Shown here one piece after another: positions 48,201 through 60,340 of a stretch of 64,000 nucleotides of DNA. The stretch covers positions 8,349,799 through 8,413,798 of the forward strand of contig CM067091.1 in assembly GCA_034008185.1 (NCBI GenBank), given 5' to 3'. The stretch comes from Gorsachius magnificus (taxonomy: Eukaryota; Chordata; Aves; Pelecaniformes; Ardeidae). Made by a program: the position numbers and the translations under genes. The stretch's first letter is position 1. Each line of letters begins with the position of its first letter. The notes beneath the pieces are model-generated. The model saw nothing but the letters and a program-made list of their open reading frames with translations. It searched no databases and was not told where the DNA came from.

Positions 48201-51200
48201 AGACCAGAGAGGTGAAACTCAAGTGCTCTGATTTCCTGGGCAATGTTCACTGATGTCAGTGGAGATAACTGAGAATAAAACACAGACATGTACATTCCCA
48301 GACCGGGAAACTCATTTTACAGGGACTGTAGAGAACAGGCTGTGGGGCAACAGCCATAAGTGATTAATAACCTTTTAGGAAACAAGCCTGATCTGTTACT
48401 CATTCTTTGTGAGAACAGCAAACAAATCCTTTAAGTCAGGGTGATAACAATAGTGTCCTGCCTTCCAGCCTCCCGGGCACTCGCTGTAGGGACATGACTC
48501 TTCATGTCCTTGTGTCTTGCCCATTGCACAGCAGCAGAGGCAAGTCCTTCATGCGGTCACAGGCCCGTGTCTTCTGCAATCCGCTGAGATCGTCCTGGCC
48601 TTTCAGCAGGTATTGCTCCTGACTGTGCATTTGCTTTCTGTTTGAAGTATTTAGGCTAAAATAATTTCCAAAGACCTCTTGATCTTTGACAGACTCTGCA
48701 GTCTGGGATGGGAGGCTCCGTGTGCAGCACGGCTGCCTGACTGAAGCAAGCAAAGGGTTTCATACATTGCCGTAAGGACCTGGCCAGAGAGGTCAGAGCC
48801 CAGCTCACCTTCTTTCCTATGCTCAGCAGACCTCTCAGGAGTGATGCACAGGAGTTCACGTCCTCGCTCAGCAGGTAGGTGGAAGCTTTGCTCATATATC
48901 AGTCATTCATGTGGCCACCAAAAGCAGCATTACATGAGACAGATGACACAGATATGATTTGTTGAACCAAAGTCGGCTGCCAGTTCATTTTCATGCCTTG
49001 TTTGACAGCTCCACGCTATAACCCCACATCCCACAGCACACAGTGGTGCAAGACCATCTTCCTGCTACCTCCTTGCCACGCACAGGGGTATTCCAGGCTC
49101 TGGCATGGGCAGGTCAATGACGGTATTTAGGCGCTGTGACCACTGAGTGTTGTAACCTCGAACATTTAGGTGCTTGGCTCCTGCCATGGAGCTGTGGGGT
49201 TGAAGATTGCTTAGAGACAACCATTGGGGAAATGAAGAGTGTGGCTCAACTCCTTGCCACTCACTGACCATAAGGATGCGGGAAGGCTACAAGGAAATCC
49301 TTCCCAAAGGCACAGCTCTGCCCTGAAATAAGGCAGGCACCATTTATTTCAAATATAGAACAAGGGCTGCTTTTGGGCAGGACTTGGTGAAGAGCTATTT
49401 TCCAGCTTTAGGAAGTAACTCAGAGCTTCAAAGACTTTGCTTAAGCACTTAAGCAGACTGGTTTAAAACTAGGGTGGGAAAAGGGTACAGCATTCCCCAC
49501 TCCTGCCGCACACCTCGTCTACCTACAGACTTTGCACCTCAGCAGCCTATCTGCAAATGCCCACCCTCAGAGCCAGCCTTCCTCCTCCTCTGATAACGAC
49601 AGTGGTGCTGAGGATCCCAGATGAGCCCTTTGCAGGCCTTGCCTCATCACCAGCCCCCATGAGCTGGGTTTAGTCAGCATGCTGGGGAATCCATGATGCC
49701 ACAGGTGAGTGCAACACTGTGGGTAATCAATTATCTCAGTTGCACATTGTTTTCATTCCTTGCCTATGCACATTTCCCAGAGAGCTGATTATGTCACTCA
49801 TTAACCTTCCAGACCTCTTTATTTTCTTTATGCAAAGAGACGGCTTTTGTCAGGCCAGCACGTTCATATTTCGGCTGAGCTTCAAGAACAAAGAGTCCCC
49901 ACTAATTCCTTTCTGCTTAGTCATACCCAAGTCACGTAGAAAGCTATTACCAAAATTGGTACAGAAAGGTTGCCAACCACAAAGCTCCAGCCCAGCTGCG
50001 TGTAGTGAGATTTGCATATCAGCGAGCTGGGGAGAAGGCTCAGTGCAGGCAGCACTTACCGCAAAAGATGTTTTTGTTCAGTTCTGTGAGTGAATGTTTG
50101 TAAAGTCAGAGCCTTTCCCAAAACAGTGGAGATAATCCTCCCATCTGGCCTGTCCTCCCAGAAGCTTTTATCCTCTCTCAGCACTTATGTCAAGGCCAAA
50201 CTAAGCTGGCATCTCAGTGGATTAAAATCCAGGGTTTTTTTGAGTGACCACATGGAGGTATTTGCTTCTTGACAGTTGAGGAACGTGGTGCTGTGAAAGC
50301 ATCCCACATCTCTTTTCACCCCTCTGTGCTGCAAAGCATCATATTGGAACAGTGCTACTGTGCAGTTGGCTGCTCAAGGTCTGCTGCATGACTGCCCGAT
50401 TCTAGCCAAGATTAAGACAGGCAGCACGTATTACAGCAACACGGCAGTGGGGCTACAAGCTGGGGAGATATTCACGTCTAACAGGTCATGAATCACCCCC
50501 CCTTCATAATATATAGAGTGAGATTTCTGCAGTGGTGATTTCTGGGTAGCATCACTGCAGCAGCCACAGGTGTTCCTCCAGAAGAAAGTCAGGTCATCAT
50601 CTCCTGGCTGCATTCCCAGCCCTTTCTCTAAAATCATGGAGTTTTTTCTGAGTTAGGTTTTATGTTTTCCAGCTTTGCCTTAGAGCTACACAGACTAAGG
50701 AATCTCCTTTCAAACCATGCAAGTTGAGATTCTCACGGGACCACAGGAATCCAGAGCCCGGGATTTTAAGGAAGATTTTCATAGATATGCAATCATACTC
50801 TTACTGATGGTGCTGATGCATTTCTGAGATGAGACAGTAGCCCACAAAACAGAGCTGTACCTCAGCCTGAGCTCTTCTTCTGCTTGCACAGGGTAGCAGG
50901 TTAGAGAAGTTGAAGCGCTCCTAGTTACACCTGATGCTGGTGGCTGGATCCAGAAGACAGTGGTCTAAAACCATGGTGACTCAGGATATAACAGAGTAAC
51001 ATCTCCATGGCTGCGGAAGTCATGACAAATGATCTCAGGAACAGAGTCATTCTCAGCCCTTGATTTGGTGGGGGGAACATCTTTGTGATCCCCTAGAACA
51101 TCTTGCCTTCCACGCCATGCACATAGTCTACTCTTGCTGTGACATGGCCACAGAGGACGTACCTCCAGCAGTGGCGTTGTGCCTGTGGCTTCTGCTTGCT

Positions 51201-53734
51201 ATCACCTTTGGAACAGCCCCGGACTCAAAGCACTGTGAAAGAGCGAAGGGCTGGGTGCAACATGCCCTTCTCAGGCAAGCCCTTGTGCCTGTGTAGGTTT
51301 GTGCCTTAGGGTTGCTTTGCAGAGCTGGGTGGGGTACACTCCCGGTTGCAGCTTCTCCGCCTGCAGGAATGTGTGCTCTCCATGAACTGTCAACTGAATA
51401 GTTATTGTTAAAAGTGCCTGATGTTAACGAAGAGTTGTGTTACATCATCTGTCTGTAGCATATATACCCCTTCCTTAGGTGGCATCTGTCACCACGTAGA
51501 TAAATAAGATGCCTCCCAGGGCCGCCACAACTCATAATTTTCACACCTCTCTCATTATGCCATTAACCTAGGGCAGATCATCCTCCTAGTATTTCTGCTC
51601 ATCCCTCTGACACAGCTAGACCAAGGCTCTGCTATATCATGTCCAGACAACCATAGCGCAATGAGGCATCTGCTGCTGTGTGCAATTGGCTGTGCAAAGC
51701 AGCCTGTCTTGCTGGCACTGAATTCCAAAGGTTTGAGCCTAAAAACACGGTGATTTGAACAACTGCAAAAGCAGGGCAGAGGATGACTAAGCCTAGAGCT
51801 GGGCCTCCAAAGCATTTAACAGCCCCTCTCAGCTTACAGCTTATTGGGGCACATGTTAATAGTAGGTTCAAAAGCTGTTCCTGATGGACGCCTTTCCCTC
51901 TTGCTATGCATGGGCAACAGCATTAGGTCCTGCTCAGAGTATGGTGAGAACACTCAGAGCTGTGTTGGAAGTTGTAGGGCTACCAGTGAAAGGAAAAGTT
52001 GACCTTCTGTGCTTTTCATACCAAGTTAGATCAAAGCAGAGTTTGGAGAGGCTTTTCTGAAACTAACTTTGCACAACAGACAGACCTTCGAAGGCAACAG
52101 AGAACTTCAAATGTTTTGAATCTTATCTGTCCAGTACTTTAGAGGAACATGGGTTTGGAGTGCAATGACAGATGCCCTCTAAAGGCGAGTCCCTCTAGCT
52201 CCCCACCTCTGGATGCTCAAACCAATGTCAGCCAGACTCTTCAGTCATTTCAAAGCTGTGGATAGTCTTTCAGATAGAGTCATCTTGTCCAGACTTGGGC
52301 TGTCTTTAATGTAGGCTCTTGAAAACATCTTGGATACTGAAAAGCAACTAGTAATAACACACTTCACTCTTCTCTGTACCCAATTTTTCCCCTTCCTTTC
52401 ACAGACAATAAAGCTCTGTTGACCCCAGGAACAAGGTGACCTGCACATGGCATTCCACTGGAAGGCCTTGGCTTTTAATTTCAACAATCTGACCTTCTGG
52501 TGGGACTGCAAAGGGGAAGATGCACCCATCTTTCCTCCAGATGCCAACTCTAAGGAGTGGTAACACCCAATTACCTTCAATTTGCAGTCCAATCATGCAT
52601 GGCCTTCTACAAACACCAACTTCATCCTAAGCATCTTCTTGTGTTTTCTCATGTATTCCCTCACAACACTGACTTCTCCTTACTGGCTCTAACCCTGTGG
52701 TGACAGATTTGTCCTCCACAACCACCCAACATTGCATTGCACCTGCAAACACCAGCCTTCTACTCATTCATCTAAAGAATTTCTTAAGGGATTTGGAAGC
52801 AACTGAGTGCTATCATGTATGGAATTCTGTATGTGTTACGACTGTTAATATCTACAGTGATGTTAGATTTCAATTTAGAGACACAGGCAGCCAATTTATG
52901 TTCACTTCATTGCAGATTATTACGGAGGGAGCGCATGCACACTCGCAGGCTTCTCTCATGAAAACTACTTTTGTTCTTTGTTGTTTTGTTCTCTTACACA
53001 ATAAAAAATCCTCCTGGCTCAAAGCACCTTTGCTTACCGTGCACAGAGAAACACAGGTTTTGCCAACAACTCTCCTGAAGAGACACCCTGCAGGGATATC
53101 CTGTCTACACTTTTCCTATCATTAAGCAGAGGGTAGAAGTCTGCATTTGGGGAGATATCAAACACCCACTCCATTTGCCACTTTGCCAATGTTATCAGTG
53201 TTTGTCCCTGCTCTGTTATGCGTCCTTCAATGTACTGCTGAATTCCTTTCCAAAATGTCATAAAACAATGGGGACAACTCTGTCGTTTTAGGAAAGAGGA
53301 GAACAGTCTGAGTGTGGTGGAGAATGTTTATGCCATGGGGATGTGCACGTACCTCGTGTAGGATGTCTGCCATGCAGCAGCAGAAATAGAAGTGTCAAAA
53401 GGCCTGGGGTGTAGACAGTTTTGTGTGCACTCCTTTGGAAGAATGTCAGCACCTAGGAACGTACAGCACCTACAGTGTTAGGTGGCAGCTCAGGTTTTAG
53501 GTTTCTCAAGGATGCCTACATGCTAGGCTTGAGCACTTAATCCTCTCTGGATTTAGCTCTTTAGACATGGTGAGCTGCTTGTGCACAAGCCCTGGAGAGA
53601 CTCTTAAACTAGGCGTTCCCCACTTTCTGTTTTTTTGGCAAGACCTGATCCATTAGGCATGTGCAGAGCTTGCCAAACCCACACAAAAGACAGCAGAGAC
53701 AAGCCTTCAGACATGTGTGTGTACGAGTAGACTC
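45266..53734. other. Intergenic, no gene recognised
   Basis: Mostly unique sequence. ORFs are short and without family resemblance. I see no CR1 tail, tRNA or CpG island in it. Confidence 0.55.
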
Positions 53735-53830
53735 AAAGCCCAGTGGTTACAGCACTTTCCTGGCCTGTGGGAGAAGCCACGTGTGAATTACTTTACCTGT
53801 TTTTTGCTGTGGCTATTAAACACAGAGCCT
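53735..53830 (+). repeat. tRNA-derived SINE-like relic, copy 3
   Basis: CCCAGTGGTTACAGCACTTTCCTGGCCTGTGGGAGAAGCCACGTGTGAATT has the same A-box-like core (GTGGTTA..GCACT) and spacing as copies 1 and 2. The body is more diverged. Confidence 0.4.
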
Positions 53831-56800
53831 TCTTGGTAGGAGACAGTGAGGTTATCTGGGATGGGGTTTTCATATCTTTCCTTATATTTTGTATAACTAA
53901 TTAAATACTGGCTAAACTAGAAGCTTGTAAGTAAGTGGGCTACTGGATTGAGTAAGAAGGGAGGGAGAGACCTTTTTCTTCCAGGACTTCATTTATCATG
54001 GGGAAGACCTGACCAGTTCTGATATTAACTTCTGGGGAACATTCACAGTTAATATTCCTCCTGGCTGCCTAGCTCCCTACTTTGTGTTTCCCACTAATTT
54101 AGGCAGCTCTGTGCTCAAACTGGGTCTTCTTCGAGTCCTGACTCCCCCTTATGCATGGCAGCACTTTATGGATTTACCATCTGAGACAAAAGCACCTCTG
54201 AAAATTCATGTTTATAAAGCATCTTTGTCTTGCTGTGCTGGCAGGACAATGCCTAAAATTTTAAAATCTGTGTTTTGGCATTTCCTAGGGCCCTGAAGGA
54301 GGCTTGCAGCAGAAAAATCGGACTGAACTCAGTTTTCCAATGTAGTGGATTTGCAGTACTTTATAGTCATCGGTTTAGCAAGCTTAACAACTTCTGTGGC
54401 AGAGAGACAAGGATTATTGCAGAGAGGGAAATGAAGGGGTGTGGAAATTTGGGTCTGTGGGAGGGCAGTGAGAAGCACATCTGACTTATGGATGAGCCAA
54501 GCTCAGAGACCACTGGAGAAAATGATGGGAGGGATTGACTCGCAGCCATGCAGAAGGCAGAGATGCTTCTCCGAGAGGGGAAGGGAAAGCAGTGGTGGGA
54601 GGATGGGGCTTGCTGAGTTCCTGCTGTGGTGGGCAGCTGCAGAGGGAGCATGGTGGAGTGCAGCCATGGCCAAGTGGAGGAGAGCTCAGCAGAGGCTACT
54701 GGGGATTATGGAAAGGTTGGGTGGAGATATGGCTCAGGCCAGTTTGCTGTCTTGTTAGTTGGTTTTCAGTGAAAGTATCCAGACATGTCCTTAGTAAGAG
54801 CCTGAAAAAAAAGAGGCAGTGACCCCACCAAGGGCTGCTGAATGTCCTGACACCTCCTCAGGCTACGTCCCTATTTGGAGTTGAAGGTGGGATTTAAGCA
54901 GGCTGTTCCTGCATCCAGCACTATAAGCTGCATTTGGGTTCAAAATGCCCATCCTGATCAGATGCAAAAAGCACCCTTGGGCCATCTTGAGGGGCTGGGA
55001 CTAGCCCACTCGGCCACCAAGATGCTTATCACTGCAGACCATGCTGATGAGAACTGGTGTCTACGCAGGGGCTGACCTTTCCCTATCAGAGGAGCTTCAG
55101 CACATGGTATCATCTGGGCCATAAGTGGACAGCGGATGAATCAAGGTGGGTGGCAGGTTCGGACTTACTCCCAGCTGACAGCATGATGTAGCTTCAGTGG
55201 TCAAAGAGAAGAGTTTGCCTGGAAGTGGCTAAGAAGGTTTTTGGGTGTCCTTCCACATGGGACAATGAAACCCTGTCTTCCCCAGCCTCCCCCCAGGGCT
55301 GAGCTCCTCCGTCAGCTGGTGAGACCCCATGACCTGTGGGCAATGCTGAGCAGGAGGAGCGCGTGTCTCCGCATGATTCATGCCAGAGAAAACAACCCCG
55401 TAAACACAGGGGAGGCTATTTTGAGGAGTCCCTGAGGTATAAATAGTAGCAGCTCTGGGAGAGCCAAGTCCTCTCACCTCCTCTGCTACTCATCTGCCTT
55501 GTTTTCTCCTAGACTTTCTATTATCTCCAGTAACAAAGGAGATGGTTTGTGGCATCCAAGAGCTGTCAGACATAACTAACATGTGGCCTTCAGAGCAAAA
55601 CCACTCAATGGCCACACTGTGCTCCCTGCTTGGCACCTCCCATTGGAGACCTGGTCTCTGGGCTGGGGTCACGGAGCTCAGACCCATCACAGACAGCCAA
55701 GGAGTTTGTAGCGTAAATAGACAAAACAAACAGTGGCAAGAAGGAGGACAAGATTTCCTCCTTTCCTCTCTTCTCCACCATTGAAGAACTGGGAAATTGA
55801 GACGAAGTGAGTACTAGAAATGCAACTACTTTGGGTGAAATACAAACACAGCTGGTATTGTTAACCATCCTTTACAAATACCCTGGATGTAACGAAACCA
55901 ACACATTAGCAGCAAAGCTAACATAATTAAGCATTGTTATGGATTTCCAGTATTGGAATAGATTATTTTGCTATTCTGTTTAAATTTACTTTTCAAAGTG
56001 AAACCTTTGCTTTAACATGCTGAAATTCTTTTTTAAGAGACCAAACAATTGCAACTGTTTGCTCAGAATAGTACTTTTCTGCAACCTAAGATAATATTGC
56101 TTACAGGATTTTATTTTTTTTTTTAAATATGAAATTCCTAATAGTTTAATGTCATTTTATGTTGGGATATATAATTGCAGAATTTCCAGTGAAGCAGAAA
56201 ATCTGGTTGCTACCCTCAGCTCTGATCCCTCTGGACTTGCAGTCAAACACCAATAGTTATAGCATAAACCAGCCTGTAAGAATGAAGTTTCATGGCGAGC
56301 TGGTTAACCAGTAACTGAAATTATGGTTACATCTGTCCAAGGGCAGAGACGTACAGCAAAAAGACACTGCTAGCATAGACTGATCCCTTGCCAAGTTTGT
56401 GTTGTGATTCCTCAGCACCTAATTACTCCTACTTTAATTAAACTTTCTTGTAAAACTTTCGTTGTTTCCTTCCCCAAATGATCTGCTTCTGCAGACTGGA
56501 GTCTCTCATCTCCTACCAAAATTGCAAATAGAGCTGGATGGAAATTATGACCTTCTTAGCTTGTTGGAAATGTTTTGGGTTGTTTTTTTTTTTTCTTTTT
56601 CAAATCAAGTGTTTCTGATTTCTTTTAAAAACAAGATGTTTTTAAAAGTTGCAAGTCTGATTAAGATGTTGCATTTTGACAGGAGAATTTTTTTTCCATT
56701 ACAATTTTGAGCCCCTGAGTAAAGAAAATGAAATCAATTCAATTATTCTGCAACAAATTGCAAGACTGAGAGCTTAAATAATTTCACCGAATGTAATAAA

Positions 56801-59800
56801 CCCATCCAATTTAAAAGCTCTGGACTTCATTTCTTACTCTACACATAATTTGGGGGGAAAACAGATATTCTCTGTGTTCAAATCCTTCAGTGTTCCTGCA
56901 TCGGCACTTCTCATTGGAAAACCTTGGGAAACTCGTCAGGTACTGTCATGGATTTGTACATTGTGCAGAACAATGGTATCTGTCCTCTAGGTGGCACAAA
57001 TCAATACATCAATACATCAATAAACCATATCAATAATTAATAATTAACCACATGTACAAGTGCTGAGGTTTAAAGGGCATACACTTGCATTTTCTTTGGT
57101 TTTCTTGGTTTTCTTCAAACTATATTTAACTTCTGCCTTATTCTCTGTATGAATTCCTGTCCCTGACCAATCTCTGCAGCTTTCTTACCCCAAACACTTA
57201 CGCCAAATATCTCCCCCGAAAGAATGACCTAGGAAGAGAGATCTGGAATGGATATAAAAGCTGCTGGCCAAACAAAAGCTAGTTGCTTAAAGGGGACTTC
57301 AAGCATATGAGACATCTGCTTGTACCTGAACTGGATACCAAACATTGCTGTGTCTGCAGCCTGGAACACCTTGGCATTTGCAGAAAGCAGCTGTTGCGGA
57401 ACGGGGTATTTGCGCCTGTCCGGGTGGTAGGAACCCCACTGAACTTGTCCCAGCTGGAAATAGTTATGTTACACAAGCTGTTCTCATGCACTTGTTGCAA
57501 AGGATTGGTATCATAAGCAGTTAGCGATAGAAGACAGCTCTGAGGTGGTGATTAATTGCATTACACCTATTGTAATTATAAATTCCAGGTCACTCATCAT
57601 TCTGGAAATCTGAAGGAGTTCAACCATCAGGGTGGAGTAAATGCAGACATCCATATTAAAGTGTTCCAATGAACACCCAACGTACAAGGAATGTCTCCAT
57701 GGGGCTCTCTAAACACACACTGCGCTTTTCTTTTCTTGCCCTTTGGGCACAGAATGTATATAATCAGACAGGCACACAGGACAGATTTGTAACTGTCATT
57801 CAGTTTAACTCTATAAAAAAACTTTCTTGCCTGCAAATGTTTTCCTTTCGCGCAACTTTTCCATCCACAGAAAAAGGGTGAACACACTTTTGCTTCCCAG
57901 GTAGGAAGGAAGAAATAGGGTGAGTTCACAGCCTTTGGAGTCCCTCCATTTTTGAAAGAAGGAATAGCTTGTGCTGAAAAAATTCAGCAAATTTCTTGGT
58001 GTGGGAGAGTTGCAAGTTTTTACTGGTGCCAGCCTCTGCAAGAGCTCCCACAGCAGTATGGAAGGGTGTCATTAGGAGCACATTTATTATGACTTTAAAG
58101 TAACAACCGTACAACCAGACCGGATCAGGTCTGTGGTCTGTGGCAGTGACCAGAAGAAGATGCTGAAGAGGAAGGTGGACAAGTCTTGCCATAAGGGATA
58201 AGGTATGGCCTGCTCCTGCTGAACGTCTTATCCACGTCTAATGTAATAGGAGAGCCCTGATGCATGAAGCTGAATGTCTCTTCCAAAGCTGATCACACAT
58301 CCATATATTCACAATATCCCCAGTTTAGTTCATCCCTCCCTGGATTTAATTCGAACTGGTGTCCTAGAGGCAAATTTTTTCTCCGCCCTTTTTTATTTTA
58401 CTAAAGGACTAGTTACTTTGCTATAAAATTAATTACACTTGTGTAAAGCTGTGATAATCATCTGAGACTACAGACAGACAGTTCAGTACATTTCAAAGGT
58501 CCCTGAGACATTCAACTCATTTTCTCCTCTTCAAAATCACCTGAGAATTGCGCCTCTCTTTCACTGCCCTTCAGTTTTCATTAGCATCTTCCCAAATTGC
58601 AGTGTTGCAGGGGCCTCCTTTTGCCTGACAGACATCCCAAGGCAATCCCTCATTGCCAGAACCCCAGTGATATCAAACTTGCCCCATTCAAATGACTTTT
58701 GAGACCTCTAGTTAAAGCAGAGAAGCACTACGGAAAGGGGAGCCTGATTTTATTCCATGCCTGCCCTCCTCCCGTTTGCTGTCTCATAGCCACTCATGGC
58801 CACTGTAAATTTAAATTCTCAAGAACGAAAGTGCTACCGTGCCCTGCAGAAAAAAGCTTATGGCTTTGTCTCCTCTGCATGCAGTATAGGTCTGGCAAGG
58901 ATGCCAGCAAACAGCAGCTTTGTTTTAACAGGCTGGCTCGAGGGACATGCAAAGCAGGCAAAGGGCAGCATCCTGCCAAGGGGTCGGTACTGCCACGGGG
59001 GCAGACGCTTTCTGGGCAATGCTACAACCAGGCTGGCTCTCCTCAGTGGTGGTCCCTGCAAAGGCCATCCCAGCTGCTGCCGCCTGCCCCCTCCCACCCC
59101 GCTGGGAAGGATGGAGACAGCAAGCCCTGGGGTGGCAGGGCATGGCCTTCGCCCTCCTGTCTGACCCCACCTTCTCCCATCACTTTCCTGGTGGGATTTC
59201 TGCCTTCACAACAGAGAAGCCTTGTGTCTGTGCTACAGGGAAGTGGGGGCGGGAGGGCAGCTCTAGCAGTTTCCGATGGCAGTCCCAATGTCTGGGGCCA
59301 GGCCACCTCTCCCCATGACTCTGAGGGACACAGAGTTTCTCAGAAAACTCCTAGGATGGGGAAAGCACACAAAGATCTGGAAACTGGGAGCAGAGTAAAC
59401 AACCCCTCATGGTATAGTCAGGCATTGATAACGCAAACCACAGACAAACATGGAACAGGGACAAATATGTTATCAGTAAACCATGCAAACACTCAAATCT
59501 TAATACGTCTTTTCTTTAGGACTGCCATTTCTTGACGGGCTTAGACTCACTGAAGTCCTTTTTGCTGTTGAAAGAGTAATCCCATGTCCAGCTCAGCCAA
59601 GCAGTCCCACCTCCCCGTCATACTAACACCAACTTCCATGCAAAAAAAAGGAAAGTGCCAGCCCAGAGTTGGTGTGCTCTGCAGAGAAGTCGACTGGGGT
59701 CTTGCAGAGCAAATTTTTGAGAGGTGAGAGCAGTCTGGATTTTCAGTAGCAGGCCAATAATGAGTGAAAGCCATCAAAACCTGAGAGGATTGCCTGGCTA

Positions 59801-60313
59801 TCCCAGTCCTCCCATGGAACTAGTCGCTGTCAAAAGAAAGGAGGCAAAGAAGGATTCAAGAACTGCTTCAGAAAACACCTGGATGCTGTAAGCAAACTTC
59901 AGGTCACTCCCCACGGAGCTGACTTTAGGCTAAAATAAAAAAGAGGTCCTGGGATCTGGAGGATGCCCTCATATCGTTCATGTCATTTAGTAGCCTTAAA
60001 CTTGGTTGAAATCCTCTAAACACTGCTGTTTGTGCAAGACTGTGTCTCCAAAGCTCCTTGCCATTCTCATCACCTTTGAATCAGTATGGACAATGCTCCA
60101 CATCGATGCTGTGTATGCTCAAAGCACTGGATAGATGATGAGACTTCTGCCCCTTTGCCTTTACAAGTATCCAGACCCTTGTGTGCACCCTTCTTCACTG
60201 TGTGAAATATTCTTCAAGCAGCCATGTGCTCAGCCTCCCGGCACCACCACTGAAATTCCTCATAGTCAGCAGAAAGCAGTGATTTATAACAATTGATGCG
60301 TTGATCCAGCAGT
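53831..60313. other. Intergenic, no gene recognised; two TATA-box-like sites
   Basis: Contains TATAAATAG at 55438-55446 and TATAAAAG at 57253-57260, good TATA matches with no recognisable gene after them. A small tandem AATACATC/ATCAATA repeat lies at about 57000-57024. A long plus-strand frame near 58700-59535 lacks an early ATG and any domain. Confidence 0.5.
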
Positions 60314-60340
60314 GGGGGGGGGGGGGGGGGGGGGGGGGGG
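60314..60340. repeat. Poly(G) run of 27
   Basis: Uninterrupted 27 G in the window. Such runs are rare in vertebrate DNA, can form G-quadruplexes and are often mis-sized in assemblies. Confidence 0.9.

Noticed and set aside
57283..57516. Cys-rich frame ending SCTCCKGLVS after a TATA box, considered as an endothelin- or guanylin-like peptide
   Set aside because: The cysteine spacing does not fit CxC...C...C of endothelins or the guanylin C-terminus. There is no signal peptide and the frame starts at TTG.
58699..59535. 278-codon plus-strand open frame
   Set aside because: It begins at TTG, not ATG, and the first in-frame ATG is about 60 codons in. The translation shows no domain and no codon-usage sign of constraint that I can see.
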